In this document: positions 1 to 14,100 of the stretch, one piece after another | Position numbering within the stretch: position 1 is the stretch's first letter | Layout of the letters: each line of letters begins with the position of its first letter | Assembly: GCA_013396755.1 (NCBI GenBank) | Contig: VWZF01003024.1 | Location: forward strand, 682,001 to 746,000 | Source of the DNA: Sclerurus mexicanus | Lineage: Eukaryota; Chordata; Aves; Passeriformes; Furnariidae | Direction of reading: 5' to 3' | Length of the DNA: 64,000 bases | Notes under the pieces: model-generated | Seen by the model: only the letters and a program-made list of their open reading frames with translations | What the model was told of the DNA's origin: nothing | Databases searched by the model: none | Program-made: the position numbers and the translations under genes

Positions 1-1892
1 ATGTTTGAGAGCTGCTGTAAATTCTCATACTGGTGGCCATGTTTACAAACATTTGTAAAATTTTCATGTTCTTTGTTTATTTGCCATACCATTAATAGTC
101 ACAGTGATAAGAACTGCAATTTTGAAAGCCATAGCAGTGGTTCTACCACCAACCTTTTAAAGTAGCACTTTTCACATTTGCACTTGCATGCAAGACTTCA
201 TTTCAATTTCTGTTTTAATGTACAAGTGCTGTTCTGTTTCTCATTAAGTTTGCATTAAAACAGTCAGGAAGAACCATATCTTTGACCTGATTTTTCTTTA
301 TTTCTTTTGTTCAGTAATCTGATGATTGCATTGTAAAAGAATGAAAGGAATATAATACAAAGAGAATATGGTGGTTTCATTCACTCTTTCAGTCTTGGGA
401 TTTAATTATTTTATGGTAACTTGAGCAGTATCCACGTCTGTATTCCTCGTGTTGGGCACTAGTGAAGTGTGACCTTTTGATAGGCTGATGTGAAGATAAT
501 TGTTGTTTGTTGTCATGTTTTAATTGTATGTCAGTTTCTTCAACTCAAGGCACCAAATATTGATTGCAGTGATCGATGGATATCAAAATAACATGAATGG
601 TAGCAAAGAGAAGTTTTGTGAGCACTGAAATCACCCCTTTCTGATAATTGACAAAACCACTTTCACTGCAGTAGCACAAAAGTTCTGGACACTGATGAAG
701 AGTTGCAAAAACTTTAGAAAAAAAGCAACACTTTCCCCTTTTCATAGTGAGGTTTTTGGTGGTTTTAGTACATTTCTTTAAGCAGACAGGTACTCAGTCA
801 CTCCTATAAGATGACAGAATGCTTTCTTTTTCATTTGATATGATTAACTTAAAGCTGTGGTCTCTGCATAGGAGTTTTTGTTTGCCTTGTATACTTAAGG
901 GAAATGCTGAACAGATCATGAGTAAGACGCTGCCACCACCTGCTGTTCTCCTACATCATCCTCCGTTAAGATGCCTTGAGGTCATTTTTCCATATGCTTT
1001 AAATCAACCAATTCAGTAAGGTCTTTTGGAGCTTGGACTTGAAAATTATTTCTGGGTTGTTTTGGGTTTTTTTTCAAATATTCTCTCTTTTCATGATTTT
1101 TCAGACTTTTACAATGTCAGTCTCAATTGGTCAGAATCTGTGGTACTACAGCGGTAATGAGAGAAATGTTAAACAGGAAATACAGTTTTTATTGTCATGC
1201 ATTTTTGTGCTTTACATCCATGTCCTCTACAGAAATATGAAAATGTAAAATTATATTGTATTTATTAGGAGTTGTGGATGACTTCTGATTTTAATTAAGG
1301 AAACATTTTTTGCATGACTTCTGCAGTTTATTTGTTATCAACAATTTTTTTTTGACAGCTTTTGGGTAGAGAGTGCTAACAATAACCACAGGAAATAATA
1401 GGGTGTAATTATTCACTGTATTAAAAGGACAAAGCGCTTTTGCCTTTAAAATATAAATAATTTTTCTCTGATTACGTCTCAATACTTAAATAATTTATTT
1501 GAAAATTATTTAAATTAAGAGGATATTTTAGTGTGCCAGAACACAGTAGAACAACTTTTTAGGGTGCATGTGCTGATACAGTAACACTAGTCTAGAAGAG
1601 TGCTTGCAGTGTAATTTATGTAAAACTGTGGCACTTTGACATCTGCTGATCTCAATAACACAAATGTTATTGCTTTGCAGCCACCAGAAATGCCAACAAA
1701 AACCCTGCTTGAAATAAGTTTGTGTGAAGCTAACCTTTTTTTAAGCTTTTGGGATAAAGTCTGTCAAACTTCATTTAATGTACTTATTATGTACTTACAT
1801 AATGTACTTCTTTTTCAAAGATCAGAGGGATTAGCTAATTATCTGTAGAATTTAATGATAGCTTCCTTTAAACTTTAACTTTTTTTTTTTAG
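1..1892 (+). other. ZFAT: Upstream ZFAT intron (3' part)
   Basis: AT-rich non-coding sequence ending in a strong acceptor: a run of T at 1881-1890 followed by AG at 1891-1892. I looked for the expected preceding exon, which in other vertebrates encodes an N-terminal C2H2 finger, and did not find it, so it lies before base 1. No repeat family was recognised here. Confidence 0.8.
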
Positions 1893-2153
1893 AGCTGCTT
1901 GTAGCAAAGAGGAAAAGGGGCAGACCAAAAGGGTCTACTAAGAAGTTTTGTGTGGATGAAGATGTGGCAGAAAACAACCCTGTGCCAAGCGAAGAAACTC
2001 CCCCTGGAACAGAAGAGGTCCCAGAACTGTCTGAAGTCTCACCAGGCAGCTTAGAATGTAGGAAATGCAATCGCAAGTTTTCCAACACACGTCAGCTGAC
2101 TAAACATATCTGCATTATTGGTCTAAATGAAGGAGAGGAAGAAGGAGATGGAG
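1893..2153 (+). CDS. ZFAT: ZFAT exon with AT-hook and degenerate zinc finger (probable exon 3)
   Basis: This exon encodes residues 1-87 plus the first base of codon 88. Residues 6-14 (KRKRGRPKG) are a textbook AT-hook with the RGRP core that inserts into the minor groove of AT-rich DNA. A Glu/Pro/Ser-rich acidic stretch follows. Residues 56-74 then form a finger-like motif with C56, C59 and H72, but the last ligand is offset (H72-I-C74), so it is atypical and may not fold as a normal C2H2 unit. The acceptor is the T-rich tract ending at 1892 and the donor is GAG/gtaaga at 2154. The exon opens after one base of a codon and closes after one base of a codon, so skipping it would keep frame and remove the AT-hook. 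The start at 1893 rather than 1895 is set by the Glu codon expected from the family. Confidence 0.95.
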
Positions 2154-5100
2154 GTAAGAAAATATCCAACAAATACCTGAAGCATTTATGAAACAGTGCC
2201 ACCCTGAGACCTGACTTGTAATCCCCAGTGTTTGGTGTTAAATGTAATGGATGTCTCTTTCTTGTAACACAAAAAGCATGTTGAGGCAAGACTGAGCATA
2301 AAGTCAGACAAGATGCTAATTTTTTTTTCAAACTGGTTTTTGAAGGCCTGTGAATCTTCCAGAATTGCAATACCTGCTCTCCCATTTCAGATATCACAGT
2401 TCAGAACAGATGGCTAAAAATCTTAAGGTGCTTAGGTTGCAGGTTCTTCTCCCTTAGTCTTTGACATTTTACCTAATACATACAGGATATTTTATTTTTC
2501 CCCTTTTATCCATGTCTTTCCAACTTGAACTTCCTTTTCTGATTCTTCTGGCATTTTTCTATAGTTTGGGTTTTTTTACTACTTTCTCATGTTTTTAATT
2601 TCTTGCAAAGCTTAGCACTGTATGGACATTTGATTAGTAATCAGTATGTTTTCATTTTGCACTGTGTCTGGCTACAGTGGAATTAATTTTCTTTGTAGCA
2701 GCTCATATGATGTAGTGTTTTATGTTTGTGACCAAAATAATGTTTTAGCTGTTGATAATATATGCTAAACACATAAACATTGAAAAGCTATATATTGATA
2801 TTCTGTGTGATATTCTTTATTGAAAGAAGCATAATATATGTTTTGAACAGAAGCTCATATATTCATAAAGGTTTCCAAGTAATAAAATATTCTGCCATCT
2901 TTAATAGGTCTACAAGGGAAGTATTGAAATCCCTCACATAATGGACATTTATAATTAAAATTAATAAATCACTATAAAATTCTATTGAAACTGAAGTGTG
3001 TATAAGTCAGAGAAATATTTCATGGACACAATAGGCCTCTGCTGTTCTTTGCTTCTGTAATTAGTGATCTGCCCCCTCAGATTGATTGACCCCTCAGAAA
3101 TCAGTGTCTCATGAGTCTCCCATGGGGTTGCAAGTCCTGCTCCATCCTGGGCTCCTTCCCCACAGGCCCACAGGGGCTGCAGATGGACCTCTGATCTCCC
3201 CCCACACCCCAGTCCTCCATGGGCTGCAGGGGCACAGCTGCCTCACCATGGTCTGCATCACAGGATGCAGGGGAATCTCTGCCCCAGTGCCTGGAGCACC
3301 TCCTGTTCTTCCTTCTTCACTGCAGGGTTTTTTCTCTCCCACTTTCTCCATCGTCTTTTCTGTAGCAGTTGCACAGTTGGTGTTTCTTCCCCCTTTTTAA
3401 ACACATTATCCCAGAGGTGTTATCACTGTCACTGATGGGCTCAGCACTGGTCAGCCATGAGTCCATCTGTCCTGGCTGAACATGGGGGAAGTTTCTGGCA
3501 GCTTCTCAGAGAAGCCACACCTGTAGCCCCCCTGCCATCAAAACCTGACCACACAAACCCAATACAGCATGGAATTAAAAAATGTCCACTGTACTTAGAA
3601 ATCCCCCATGTATGGGCTTAGTAAATGTATTTTTTTTTATAGAGGACTTATTTCCCTAAGCAAGTTGCTCTGATGTAAACTGAGCTGTCTGTACACCTGT
3701 TTGTTTCCTTTGGTTAAACCAAGTTAACAGTTGTGACTAACGATTTGTATCTATCTGGCTGGTGGTACTGCCATCCAGTGCTTTTGTCCTAAGACAAAAC
3801 TAGAAGAGTTGAGGTTATTCCTGAAGAGCCGTGTGTTTTCACTGTGTCTGCTTTCAGGCAGAAAATGGAGCTGCTCCAGCTTCCAGTGCTGGGATGGGAT
3901 GGGTTTGGGGATTTTGACTGTTGTTTGATTGGCTCAGTCTCCCAGAAACTGCCTCTAAGCTCTCTTGTTTTCAGAGATAGACAACAAGTAATTATTTTAG
4001 CCACCATCCCTCTCCCACACTGCAGCATACCTGAATCTCTGGTAAGATATGAGAGAGGACTTTGAAGGGCTGGGGAATGGGATTTGGCTGCAAGACAGAT
4101 TATAACACTGGACAGTGTCTCTTCTCTGGAGTAAACCATTCATTCATACCGAATTGAGTCTGCATAACTCTTAAAGATGCCACTTTTGGCCTTAGTTTAA
4201 AATGTTTGTGTCATCAGCTTGGTTCTGATTTAAATTAATTCTTCCTGCAAGTAGTATGTCATTCTCTGCAGGAGAAACAATTGCCTGTGTTCATTTTAAA
4301 TGGCCAGTTCACTTTTTTCCCAAGCTGCTGTCTTGCTACTATGAAATATTAGTGCTTTTTAGGGGATAAGAAATAGTAGTTTCAATGAAGAGTAGTTTAA
4401 AAACATGCCAGTTAAAGATGTGTCGCTGTGCCCACGAAATGTCGTACATCCAATTACAAATGCCAAGAGCAGTCCCTTCAGTTAATGACTCCAGGAGAAT
4501 CGTGGGATAGATGAATGATCCAGTTCAAAGGGACTCTGAAAGCACTGATGAATTCAGAGTTGATGGTGGCTTTACCAATCAACGGAGGCACGACCACTTC
4601 TTAAACATGTTAGAAGGTGCAGGCACACCGTTGTATTTCTTGCACAAACACAAGCAGGCATTTGAAACCTCTCTCGCTGGGCAGGGGACATCACTTTATC
4701 CATCTGTGGGATCCAGGTGCCAGCTGACAAAGTGCTAAGCTGACTGCTTAGCAAGAGAGATGCAAAGTGAGACAGTTTGTCTAAACAAACCTGTTCAGGA
4801 GCAAGTGAAGGCCCTTCCTGCCTGGAGAGACTCAGCTTGGCTATTCAACTGGCATATACTTCATTTTCTCATAAATTATCTTAAAATCACTTATGGGTGT
4901 TCCTTTATCATACAGGTGAATTGTCCTAGTTGTGAGGGACAAAGCACTTACTTTTGACACTAATCCACAATGCTAACACTGAAGGAATTTTTTCCACGAA
5001 GACTAAATGCTAAATTCCAGGAACTAAATGCTGTTGAGATGGCCCCATACTCTAGAAAGGCCATTTGAGCCCTGTGGTCAAAGTTGAAGCTCTTGGGTTT

Positions 5101-8100
5101 TTTGACAAAACATACTTTTGTCTCCCTCTTAATCCCTTTCTAAAGCACACCTCTGGATTTTTTGATGTAGAAAGAGTTCAGGAACAAAGCAGCTGTCACT
5201 GAGAGAAGATTTTTGTTGATTTGATGATTTGATGGAGAGTGTTGCTTTGGGGATTTTTAAGTCTCTTTCAGGTTACACACAGACTACAAAATAGTTCTTT
5301 CTTGGAAAGAAAAGCAGCATGAAACATTTGTTAACTTGTTCCTGTGGTCATAGTTATTCACAAATGTGGATCACAAACAAACTCAACTCTGTTGTCTTTT
5401 TTTTGATAGAATTTCAGTATTCAAAAGTGAACAGTTCCAGGTTAACACGAAAAGGCAAAGTTTTGTTTGGTTTCAGGTGCTTTATTTCCTCATTTAACTG
5501 ATTAACTCTTACTTTTTAGTGGTTAGAAAGGAGGATTTAGTAGCAGGGTGCTTGGATTCTATTCATATGACTACTAGGAATTATGTGATCCCAAGCAAAA
5601 TGGACAATGACATCTTTTATTCCAATCTATAGTTCTGAATGTCCTTTAGCTAAAACATGTTTTGTCCACAGGTATATAGGTTTTTTTCCCCTGGTGCTAG
5701 CACTAACTCTTGCTGTCCACTGAACAAAAGCAGAGTAATTAACCCAATTATTTTTTGTATTTATTGTGTTACATTATGTGAAGTAGCCTCAGGGAAACAT
5801 AATTCAATAAGCAGCTCACATTCTTTGTGTCTTCTGATTCTTTGTGAGACGACTTTCTTCTGTTGGTAGCCTGGTCCTGCTGAGAAATTTGTGATGATTC
5901 ATTTTCTTGTTGATAATAAACTAAGAGAGCTGTTTGATGAAGAAAATTTGGAAAAATGTGTTTGTTTTATAGAACATTAAGTTTGGAAAAGATCTCTAAG
6001 AGTCCAGCCATTTCCTTCTGCCCCTGCTCATCACACCGAAGAAACCATTACACAAGCAGTTTCTGATCAAAACTGCTGGAATTTTCTGGAGTTTTTATTT
6101 ATATTCAAATATCCCTTTCATATATAGCAGGGAAATGTCACTATTAGAATGACATGGTTTCAGTATCAATGAATAATTTATAACTATATTAAGGAATTAA
6201 ATGGGAACATTATGAGACTCTTTATACATATAAAGCAGCAATATTTTCCAAAATCATAGAAGTCTAAAGAGAAAAAGATAGTTGAGAAGAGGCATAGATC
6301 AAGGAAATTACCTAATGAAATTGAAAAAATCATTAGCAGGCACTGAAAAGCTGGGGGCTCTCCAGGCAGAGGATGTGGAAGCTGGGCTAGAAGCATTGCT
6401 AACATGACTCCATGGAAACTTGACTGGCTAACTGAGTTTGAATTCAGTTTGCTATATCTGCTTGTTCCTCATTCTGGGGGTTGTAAATATGAATTTCAGA
6501 TTTATGGATTACCATCATGTCATTACCAGTTGTCACTGTGCACATTTCAGCCTCAGGATGCCTGAGAATGCTAAACTTATTCCTGCACACCTTGCTTTCT
6601 TCTGGTTTTGTGTCCCTATCTCAGTGGAATGGCTACAAGCACATGGATATAGAAAGAATGACTTACTCTGGAGATTAAGTCAACTGATTTAGATTCACGG
6701 GAAGAAAAAATAGAAAAATTCACTGGGTTTATTTATAATTTTCTTCCATCAGTTTCTGCTTTCCTTATTCATTACCTCTGGTCCATTTGCATAGTGCCTT
6801 TATTTGCCAACTTTGTTTTCTCTAGCCTGCATTTTCAACCACTTCATCTGATATAAGAGATTTTATTGGAATAAACTTAGAGTTCTCTGGTTTTATTTTT
6901 ATGCTTCCAGTTAATTATATATAAGCAGGTTTGAGTTTTAATGTTTGGTTTAGTCTTTTTAGAATTTCAATAAGGAATTCCTCATTTACTTTAAGGAAGA
7001 AATAGCTTCAAGGAAGAATTCACCTGATTACTGATTATTCATTCTTATCTCAGATGAGTGTTTTGTGTACACCTATTTTGTGGCTTTTTAGTAAGCAGGT
7101 CAAAAACTTATCCAGTTTCAGAGGCTGAAAACATTCTGAACAGCAGCAGGGAATGATTTGAAAATGCAGGACTTCAAAATGAGCAGTTACATATCAGGAG
7201 TTAAGTTGAACCAAAGAACTGTTTTGAGCCTTAGTTCTTCTTGAATAAACACTAAGAAGAAAAGTGCATTTCTGACTGTTGATTCACAATGACAGGGGAT
7301 TAAAAAAGCCTGATCTGGAGAGACTGTTGGAAGAGTTTCCACTAAATAAGATGGATAAGGAATCCAGTACTAGAAGAAATAATCCTGAGGTGGTCAGAAC
7401 AATTAAATATGGAAAAGAGAAAAATAATTTGTTCATTAGTTGCAAAATTTTGAGGCCTTTAACAAAGTTTGTAGAATTTTCACAGAAATCCACAAAAATG
7501 TGAAATAATTTAGAAACACAAATGTTTCTTAGAGTCTATTTTTAAAATTTTGGGTTTTTTCTCTCTCTTTTTTCTGTTTGTGTAAATATCACACTAGTTT
7601 TATTAAATAGAGGGAAAAGAGTTCCACTTTAGGGATTGTACAGCACATCTCGTTTTGATAATACCTTTCTTTCTACAGTAGCATTAATTTCCTCCCTGTT
7701 TGTTCCTGTAGTGTCAGTGACTGTGTTACCTGCATTGCTTTTGTACATAGTTACCTTCTTTTTGATGTTTGCTCTTTAGGTAATGATTCTGACGTTGACC
7801 TTGACAGGAAGGAAGATGAGCGAGAAAAAACTCCAAAGAGGCCCAGAGTTCAGAAAACAGAGAAAACCCCATCAACTAAGGAGACTGAACAGGTTCCAGG
7901 AGCTAAAAATCCTATTATAAGTGTGGTTTTGACAGCCCATGAAGCTATTCCAGGTAATCAAAATCACCAATTATTTAATTTTATTTTTTTTAACCATGCT
8001 GATACTGTATAAAGTAGTCACTGGTTTAAGACCAAACTGCTTAGGGTATTTATTGTATGAAAAATATGTAGTAATATTGGATTATGATGATAGAGTCTCT

Positions 8101-11100
8101 GCATCTGGCAGCTATATAGTTTTTAGTCAGATTTCTTCTTAGGTATGATAAATGCTGAACCTGGTTATATTTATCTGCATTAATATCTATTATGTTTAGC
8201 CTGTGAATGGTTTTAAAGAAGAAAATGATAACACATTGACCAAAGAATAGAAAAATGTTTTTCCCCATATAATCTTTATTACAGCTTTTGATTTGTCTGT
8301 ATATTTATGATAAATGTAAAATTGATATGAAACAGCTATATATATATTTATGTATGCATACAAATAGTTTAATAGAAAATGTCAATATATTTGAAAATCA
8401 AGTTCTACATAATGATTAAAGTTTTCACACTATTTATTTTAAAACTAGGTTTGCATTTGCCTGTTTATATAAATCATTAACTCACCTGACTGTCAGAATC
8501 CCTTTTCAGTAGTTTTGTGGGTTATTTTCAGCTTTGTAGCTTTGTTGTTCTCCTTTCTGTTATTGCTAACATTTCTGAGTATTTGTTTTGCTTATTACTG
8601 TCAGAACAACTTGAATGTCTTTATTTACTTCTTGGGGTTTAGAAGCTGGCTGGATATTCTGTGGTGTTGTTTAATGTCTTTTGATGTTGAGATCTGAGAT
8701 ATGCTTGGACTTTGTTTGCTAAAATGTGTTTCTGGTTGCAATGGTAGAGGAAGCTGGATGAGCTTGCCTACACATATCCTGTGTGCTTAGAAGGGAAGTA
8801 AAAAACACTTCCTCGTTCATCATTTGGGATTTACAGTTTCAGAGTTTTGGATTTACACTGAGCTGTTAAAAATTTGGTCTTGCAATATTTTAGTTACAGA
8901 GGAAGGTGGAAGAGGACTGGAGAGCCCTGAAAGTGTGGAAACCTGTTTTTGGGGTGATATGACATCTGCACTGCTTCATTTCACTAACCACAGCTCCCTT
9001 TCTCTTGGGTGATGTTAACCCTGGCCTCTTTCCTAGCTGTTGTGAAACACTCATTTTCCCACTGTGTCTCCCACCCTTTGCCTCTTCCCAACTGCGTGTG
9101 GCTTTTCCCCCATCCTGGTGCCCGTTCCCCTCCCTGCCACACGTGGCACTCCCCTCGTGTCCTCTGCTCCTTCATCCGGGAAAAAGGAAGCCTGTGACAG
9201 CTGGTTAAGGGACTCACGCAGGTGTCAGTGAGTGGGTTCCTATAGGGGTTAGTTTATGGATATGAGCAGATCTCCTCTCTTCCTCAGGCGTTTTGGAAAG
9301 AGCTGTAACCGGGGGCTCCGCTCTCCCAGTGCTAAATTTTATTAGCCTTGTAAGAATTTTTCTCTTAGACCTTTAAATTTCTGGCAAGGACTAGAAGAAT
9401 TTTCAAGAGAAGGAGGAAAGACATGGTGCAACCAAAGATCCATTTTCATACAAAACTAGCCTAAAGAGGCGAGTGAAATAATAGTGAATATAGACAGTGA
9501 AGCAAATGTAGGAAGCATGTGATGTGGGAGAGGAAATGAAAATCAAGAGCACATTGGTGCCTTATTACTTCGCAGTACAATTTTTCATTGGATAACAAAA
9601 ATTTGGGGTTTTCTTTGCACATATGCTTTTTGAGGGACTCAATGTTAAAACAACTTCAGCTTTAGAGTTACTTATGCATAGTAGATGATACATTCAGAAG
9701 GCTTTAATGAACCAAGAGGATTTATGGTGAACTTGCAGCAGTTTTTGAAGGTCCTCTCTTTTATTTGATTGACAATTAGTAATCTTATTACATTCAAGTT
9801 CCCAGCTAAAATATGTGTAATAAAAATGTCATTGCTGTTAAGACAGATATGAATTGTCACCCTACTTTTCAGAGTTTGGAAATTACAGAAGATACAATAT
9901 AAGTGGTTAACTCTTTGAAGATTAAAAAGTAAAAGATTTCATTTAATACAATTATGTTGTATTTGTCATTGATTTTCTTTCTTTCTTTTCATTAATTTCC
10001 ATGATTTAACTATGTCTTAATGCCACTAGTAATTCTTAGGCTGTTCTCGTTTTTCAGTAATACTTAATGACTGGAGTTTTTAATAAAGATCTTTCATAGT
10101 CTTTTATTCCATTTTTCTGGAGATGTATCATGTGCTGAAGAGGTGAGTCACTACTACAGACTGCTGTTGAAGAATATAAATAGATAAAACAGTTCTCCCT
10201 TCTCCCCTGCTTTCTATGTGCTAGACCATCTGTAAAGTTAAACTGAAAATAAATTTAAAGGTGCTTAAAAACTGTCTAAACTTAGTCACCTGGCATCATG
10301 GTTGTGGGTTACAGGTTGATTTAGCTCAGCCAATCTAATGTCCAGCTATGTTGAAAGGGGTAGAAATCTTCATACCCCCATTCACAGGTGTGTGTTTCTA
10401 TTTCTTTGTCTGAGTTAAAATGCGTTTAACCTTCATGGTGAGCTAACCTATACAAATATTGAAAGGTTCTTTTGCTTCTTTTGAGTCTTATTTTGAGCAA
10501 TAGGGGTAGATTTACTTGAGGAACATTGGGGATTATGGGTAGAGTTGGTTTCTGTTGGTTGGACTTTCAGAACTGTCTTAGCAGAAATCATACGCGTTTG
10601 GAGCATGTTCCGCAGGTTATTGTAGAAACTGAAAAAAATAAATTCCTTCAAAAAGAGATTGCAAGAAACAAATATTCACTTCATACGCATAGCACGCATA
10701 TCTACAGCACATTATTTTACCTGTACAGACCAGGGTACCTACATTATGAAGATTTTTTTTAAACTTCAGCTAAGGTCCTTTTCTTAAAAAAAAGCAGTTG
10801 CTCTAGTCAGATCAATAGTCTCTAAAGGCAGTTTGCAGCTTCTCTATAGGGAAGCGATAATAAACTTATTGTGTAAAGTCTCCTGCATTCTGACATTGGT
10901 TCAGCTGGTGTTTGAATCTGTATGATTATATTTAATACGTATCTTAATTTGTCTAAATCCCTTATTGAATACATTTATAATTTCAGTCCCTGTGACATTG
11001 TGGAGTAATTATTCCATAATTTAATTACACACAGGGTGAAAACGCACATTCTTTTGTTTTAAGCCTGCTGACTGCTTTTTGAGCTGTTCTTTATTTATTA

Positions 11101-14100
11101 GAAAATGATCATTCACACTTTTTTCACAGTATTGCTCATTCTAGAGCTCTTTCTGTTATTCCTCTGTCGTTTATCTCTCTTCCAAGCTGAAGGTCTCAGT
11201 TATGTATCCCTTTTCCAAACAAAAGGATTTTGTCTTTGTTACTGTTTGCTGGTTCTTCTTTATCCTTTTTTGTCATCTGTACTTAAAATTTTAGGAGGTT
11301 CATGCAATTTAGTTGAATTAGCAAGATTTTGTTTGATGATATCTCCTGTTTTCTTTCTGATCTATTCCTAATAATTCTGTTACCTTTTAGACTGTTGATA
11401 AGTACTGGAGAGCTGTCTAATGAAGGAGAAGCTGCTTTTCTAAGACACAGACTGTGAGAGATCAGAGGCCATTCCTGAGTTCAAGCCAGAGATAAGGTCC
11501 ATTGGGTAGTGCTTGTCTGTAGAAATTCCTGTCAAAATGTCATGAGGAACTCAAACCTTACTACTCTGAAGGCAGATTTGCTTAGATGATATTGACTGAA
11601 AAGAGGAAAGCAAAAGACATAAATAAAGTCTAGTAAACTAAAGTCCATTCTGCATTTAAAATAGAGATATAATAGTGCTGGAGGAAGGATATTTTGAACT
11701 AAATGATCGGTACAGTTAACCTCTTTTTTTTTTTCTTCCTGGTATTTATATGCTCTGAGTTATTGAAATGATCATCTAGGGAAACAGTTAGGAAAAACTT
11801 TTATCTTCTTTACTGAATGTGTTTTTAATGAAAAATAAGACCTTGTATCTGTTTACCTTGTTCTTATACTTTTTTCTAGCTTGAATATTGAGGGCAATTC
11901 TTTTGGGATGTGGGACATGTGGGTTCACTGCTTACTAGGATGGGTAAAGCCTAAAAACCAATTTCCACAGTTTCTGGGCATATGCTGTAGTCATTAGTCT
12001 GTGATCTAGCAGTGATTGCTGTGGCTGCTGGTCCATTATCAACCCACAGGCAGCATCCCAAGTGCATGGAGAGAGACATCTAATGTTTTCTTAATGCTTC
12101 CCTATCTTGCAAGGGTAGGAAGCAGCTACCTACCATGACGGGACAGGTTTGCCTCCTGTGAGCAAGTGCTTCATCAGTATGTTCAAAGATCTAGATCTCC
12201 TTGCTTAGGTTTGTAAAGGCATTTGTCTCTCTGTGAACTGCATGGGGAATTTAGAGGCAGTAATAATAGGATAACCTTGGAGGCTTCTGCCCACTTGAAG
12301 TATGCAAAATACTGATGACTTAGTATTTATCTAGTGAGTTAGTATGTATTTAGTTCACCCAATTTAGGTGATTAAATTTTTATAGTGGTAGTACAAAACT
12401 CTATTAAACAGTTCAACAGTCCTTTCAGGAAATGCTCAAACATCCTGAAAGACAGAAGGGCACAGAGGAGAGTCAGTGTGCAGCATTTAATGAGGTTCTT
12501 TGTCTCACATTCAGGAAACGGGAGGCCTGGAAGAGGTAGCCATGCATATAAAGCAGTTCAGGATCTATTTTCTTTTGAGTCATTCTAAATATAACGAATT
12601 TGCTTCTATTTTAAGTATTGAAATATGAGAACACCAGTCTGGTGTGCAGTCTTTGTTGTATCACCTTTATACTGAACTCAATGATTGAACCATGTCTCCT
12701 GTGCTGTAATGAGAAGCTTCCATCTCACTGGACTACCACAGTGCAATCTAGGACATGCAATTCTGTGGATAACCTGACATTTGTGGGAGAGGGAGGAACA
12801 GGAAGAATATATAGAATATATAATTCGAATATATATAATGTTCTGGTGATATTTACATTGAAAACTTGGAAGATCAGTTCTGATGAACCTGTAGAATCTG
12901 TACAGAACTGAAATCAGTACAGAACTGAAAGCATTATTAACTAACAGTAGTCAAAAAAGCCATGTTTAGATACAGCCAGTTCAATGAGCGACAGAGCTAC
13001 TACAGCCTGTTTAGTTACAGAGTTGGCTGATGTCCCATCTGATAGAAAAAACTTAATAGCCTTACATACTCCCAAATGGCCTCTTCTGAAAATATCTCCA
13101 TTTCCCACTTTAAATCATTCTGAAGGACCCAAGGCATCTCCATCTTTCTCCCTTTTCTTGTCTACTGCACTGCTTTCCTCCACTTAATGGCCGTCAGTCT
13201 TTCACACCTGTTGTTAGGTAACTCCTACTTTTGTTTCAGAGGCTCTATATTAATACTGCCTATATTGTGTAAATAATACCTTCAGGAATCTGATCTTAAT
13301 GCATTCAGTATGCTCGTAATGGAGGTTGAGAAGTACACATGCAACACAGAATCACAGAATATCCTGAGCTGGAAGGGAACCACAAGGATCGTCAAGTTCA
13401 ACTCCTGACCCTGCATGGGACAGCCCCAGGAATCCCCCCATGTACCTGAGAACGCTGGCCAAATGCTCCTTGAAATCTGGCAGGCTTGGGGCCACAACCA
13501 CTCCCCTGGGGAGCCTGTTCCAAACACATTCTTTTATTCTGAGGGTATGGCAATATGCCCCAAAATATAAGGAGTTTAAGGAAAAACATGCAGACTTTTA
13601 AATATAGATTAAATTGTGTTTTACCCAGCCTTATCTGTGAAACTGATTAACCAGCTTGGCAGAAGTTTTCCAAGGATGTGGTATGAGACAGCAACAGAAA
13701 AATTTAAGTTTCATTTCAGAAAGTTACAATCTTTTAAAGATGGAAATATTTGAGTGTAGGATCTCATAATAGCAGGCACCAAGCACCATGAGAAACCCTC
13801 AGTCCTGGCACATTATTTAAGCAGATCTGTGATGTAAGTACTGATGTCTTGTCAAAGTATATCCATCATTTTATGCACAGGAATTTAACAACAGAAACTA
13901 AAATAGGTGAACTAATGATTACAGAGTTTGATGTTTTGTCTACACTTGTGTATTATAGACAACACACATTTTAATATGAGATTTTTAGTGAGTATTTCTT
14001 TGTTTCTTGCTAATAGGAGCCACAAAAATTGTTCCTGTTGAGGCTGCTCCCCAGGAAAGTGAACCAACAGCTCCAGAGACAACAGTTCAAGAGCCATCAC

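Larger units (their letters stand above)
2154..7779 (+). other. ZFAT: ZFAT intron between AT-hook exon and linker exon
   Basis: A 5.6 kb intron from gtaaga to ctctttag. It contains the GC-rich block at about 3071-3570 and a weak CR1-like fragment near 5969-6025, both listed separately. The rest is AT-rich sequence without recognisable coding content; short open frames on both strands have no family resemblance. Confidence 0.85.
7954..14016 (+). other. ZFAT: ZFAT intron between linker exons
   Basis: A 6.1 kb intron from gtaatc to ttgctaatag. It holds a minus-strand CR1 fragment at 13348-13530 and a short AT-rich repeated stretch near 12805-12840 made of gaatatata units. The segment 9010-9220 is pyrimidine- and GC-rich but matches nothing I recognise. 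No other coding or RNA gene was seen. Confidence 0.85.

Noticed and set aside
3086..3400. 104-codon open frame in the GC-rich block
   Set aside because: Opposite-strand and overlapping frames are also open because stop codons are rare in GC-rich sequence; no domain was recognised.
9005..9217. Overlapping open frames on both strands in a pyrimidine-rich stretch
   Set aside because: Composition explains the lack of stops. No splice context or family match.
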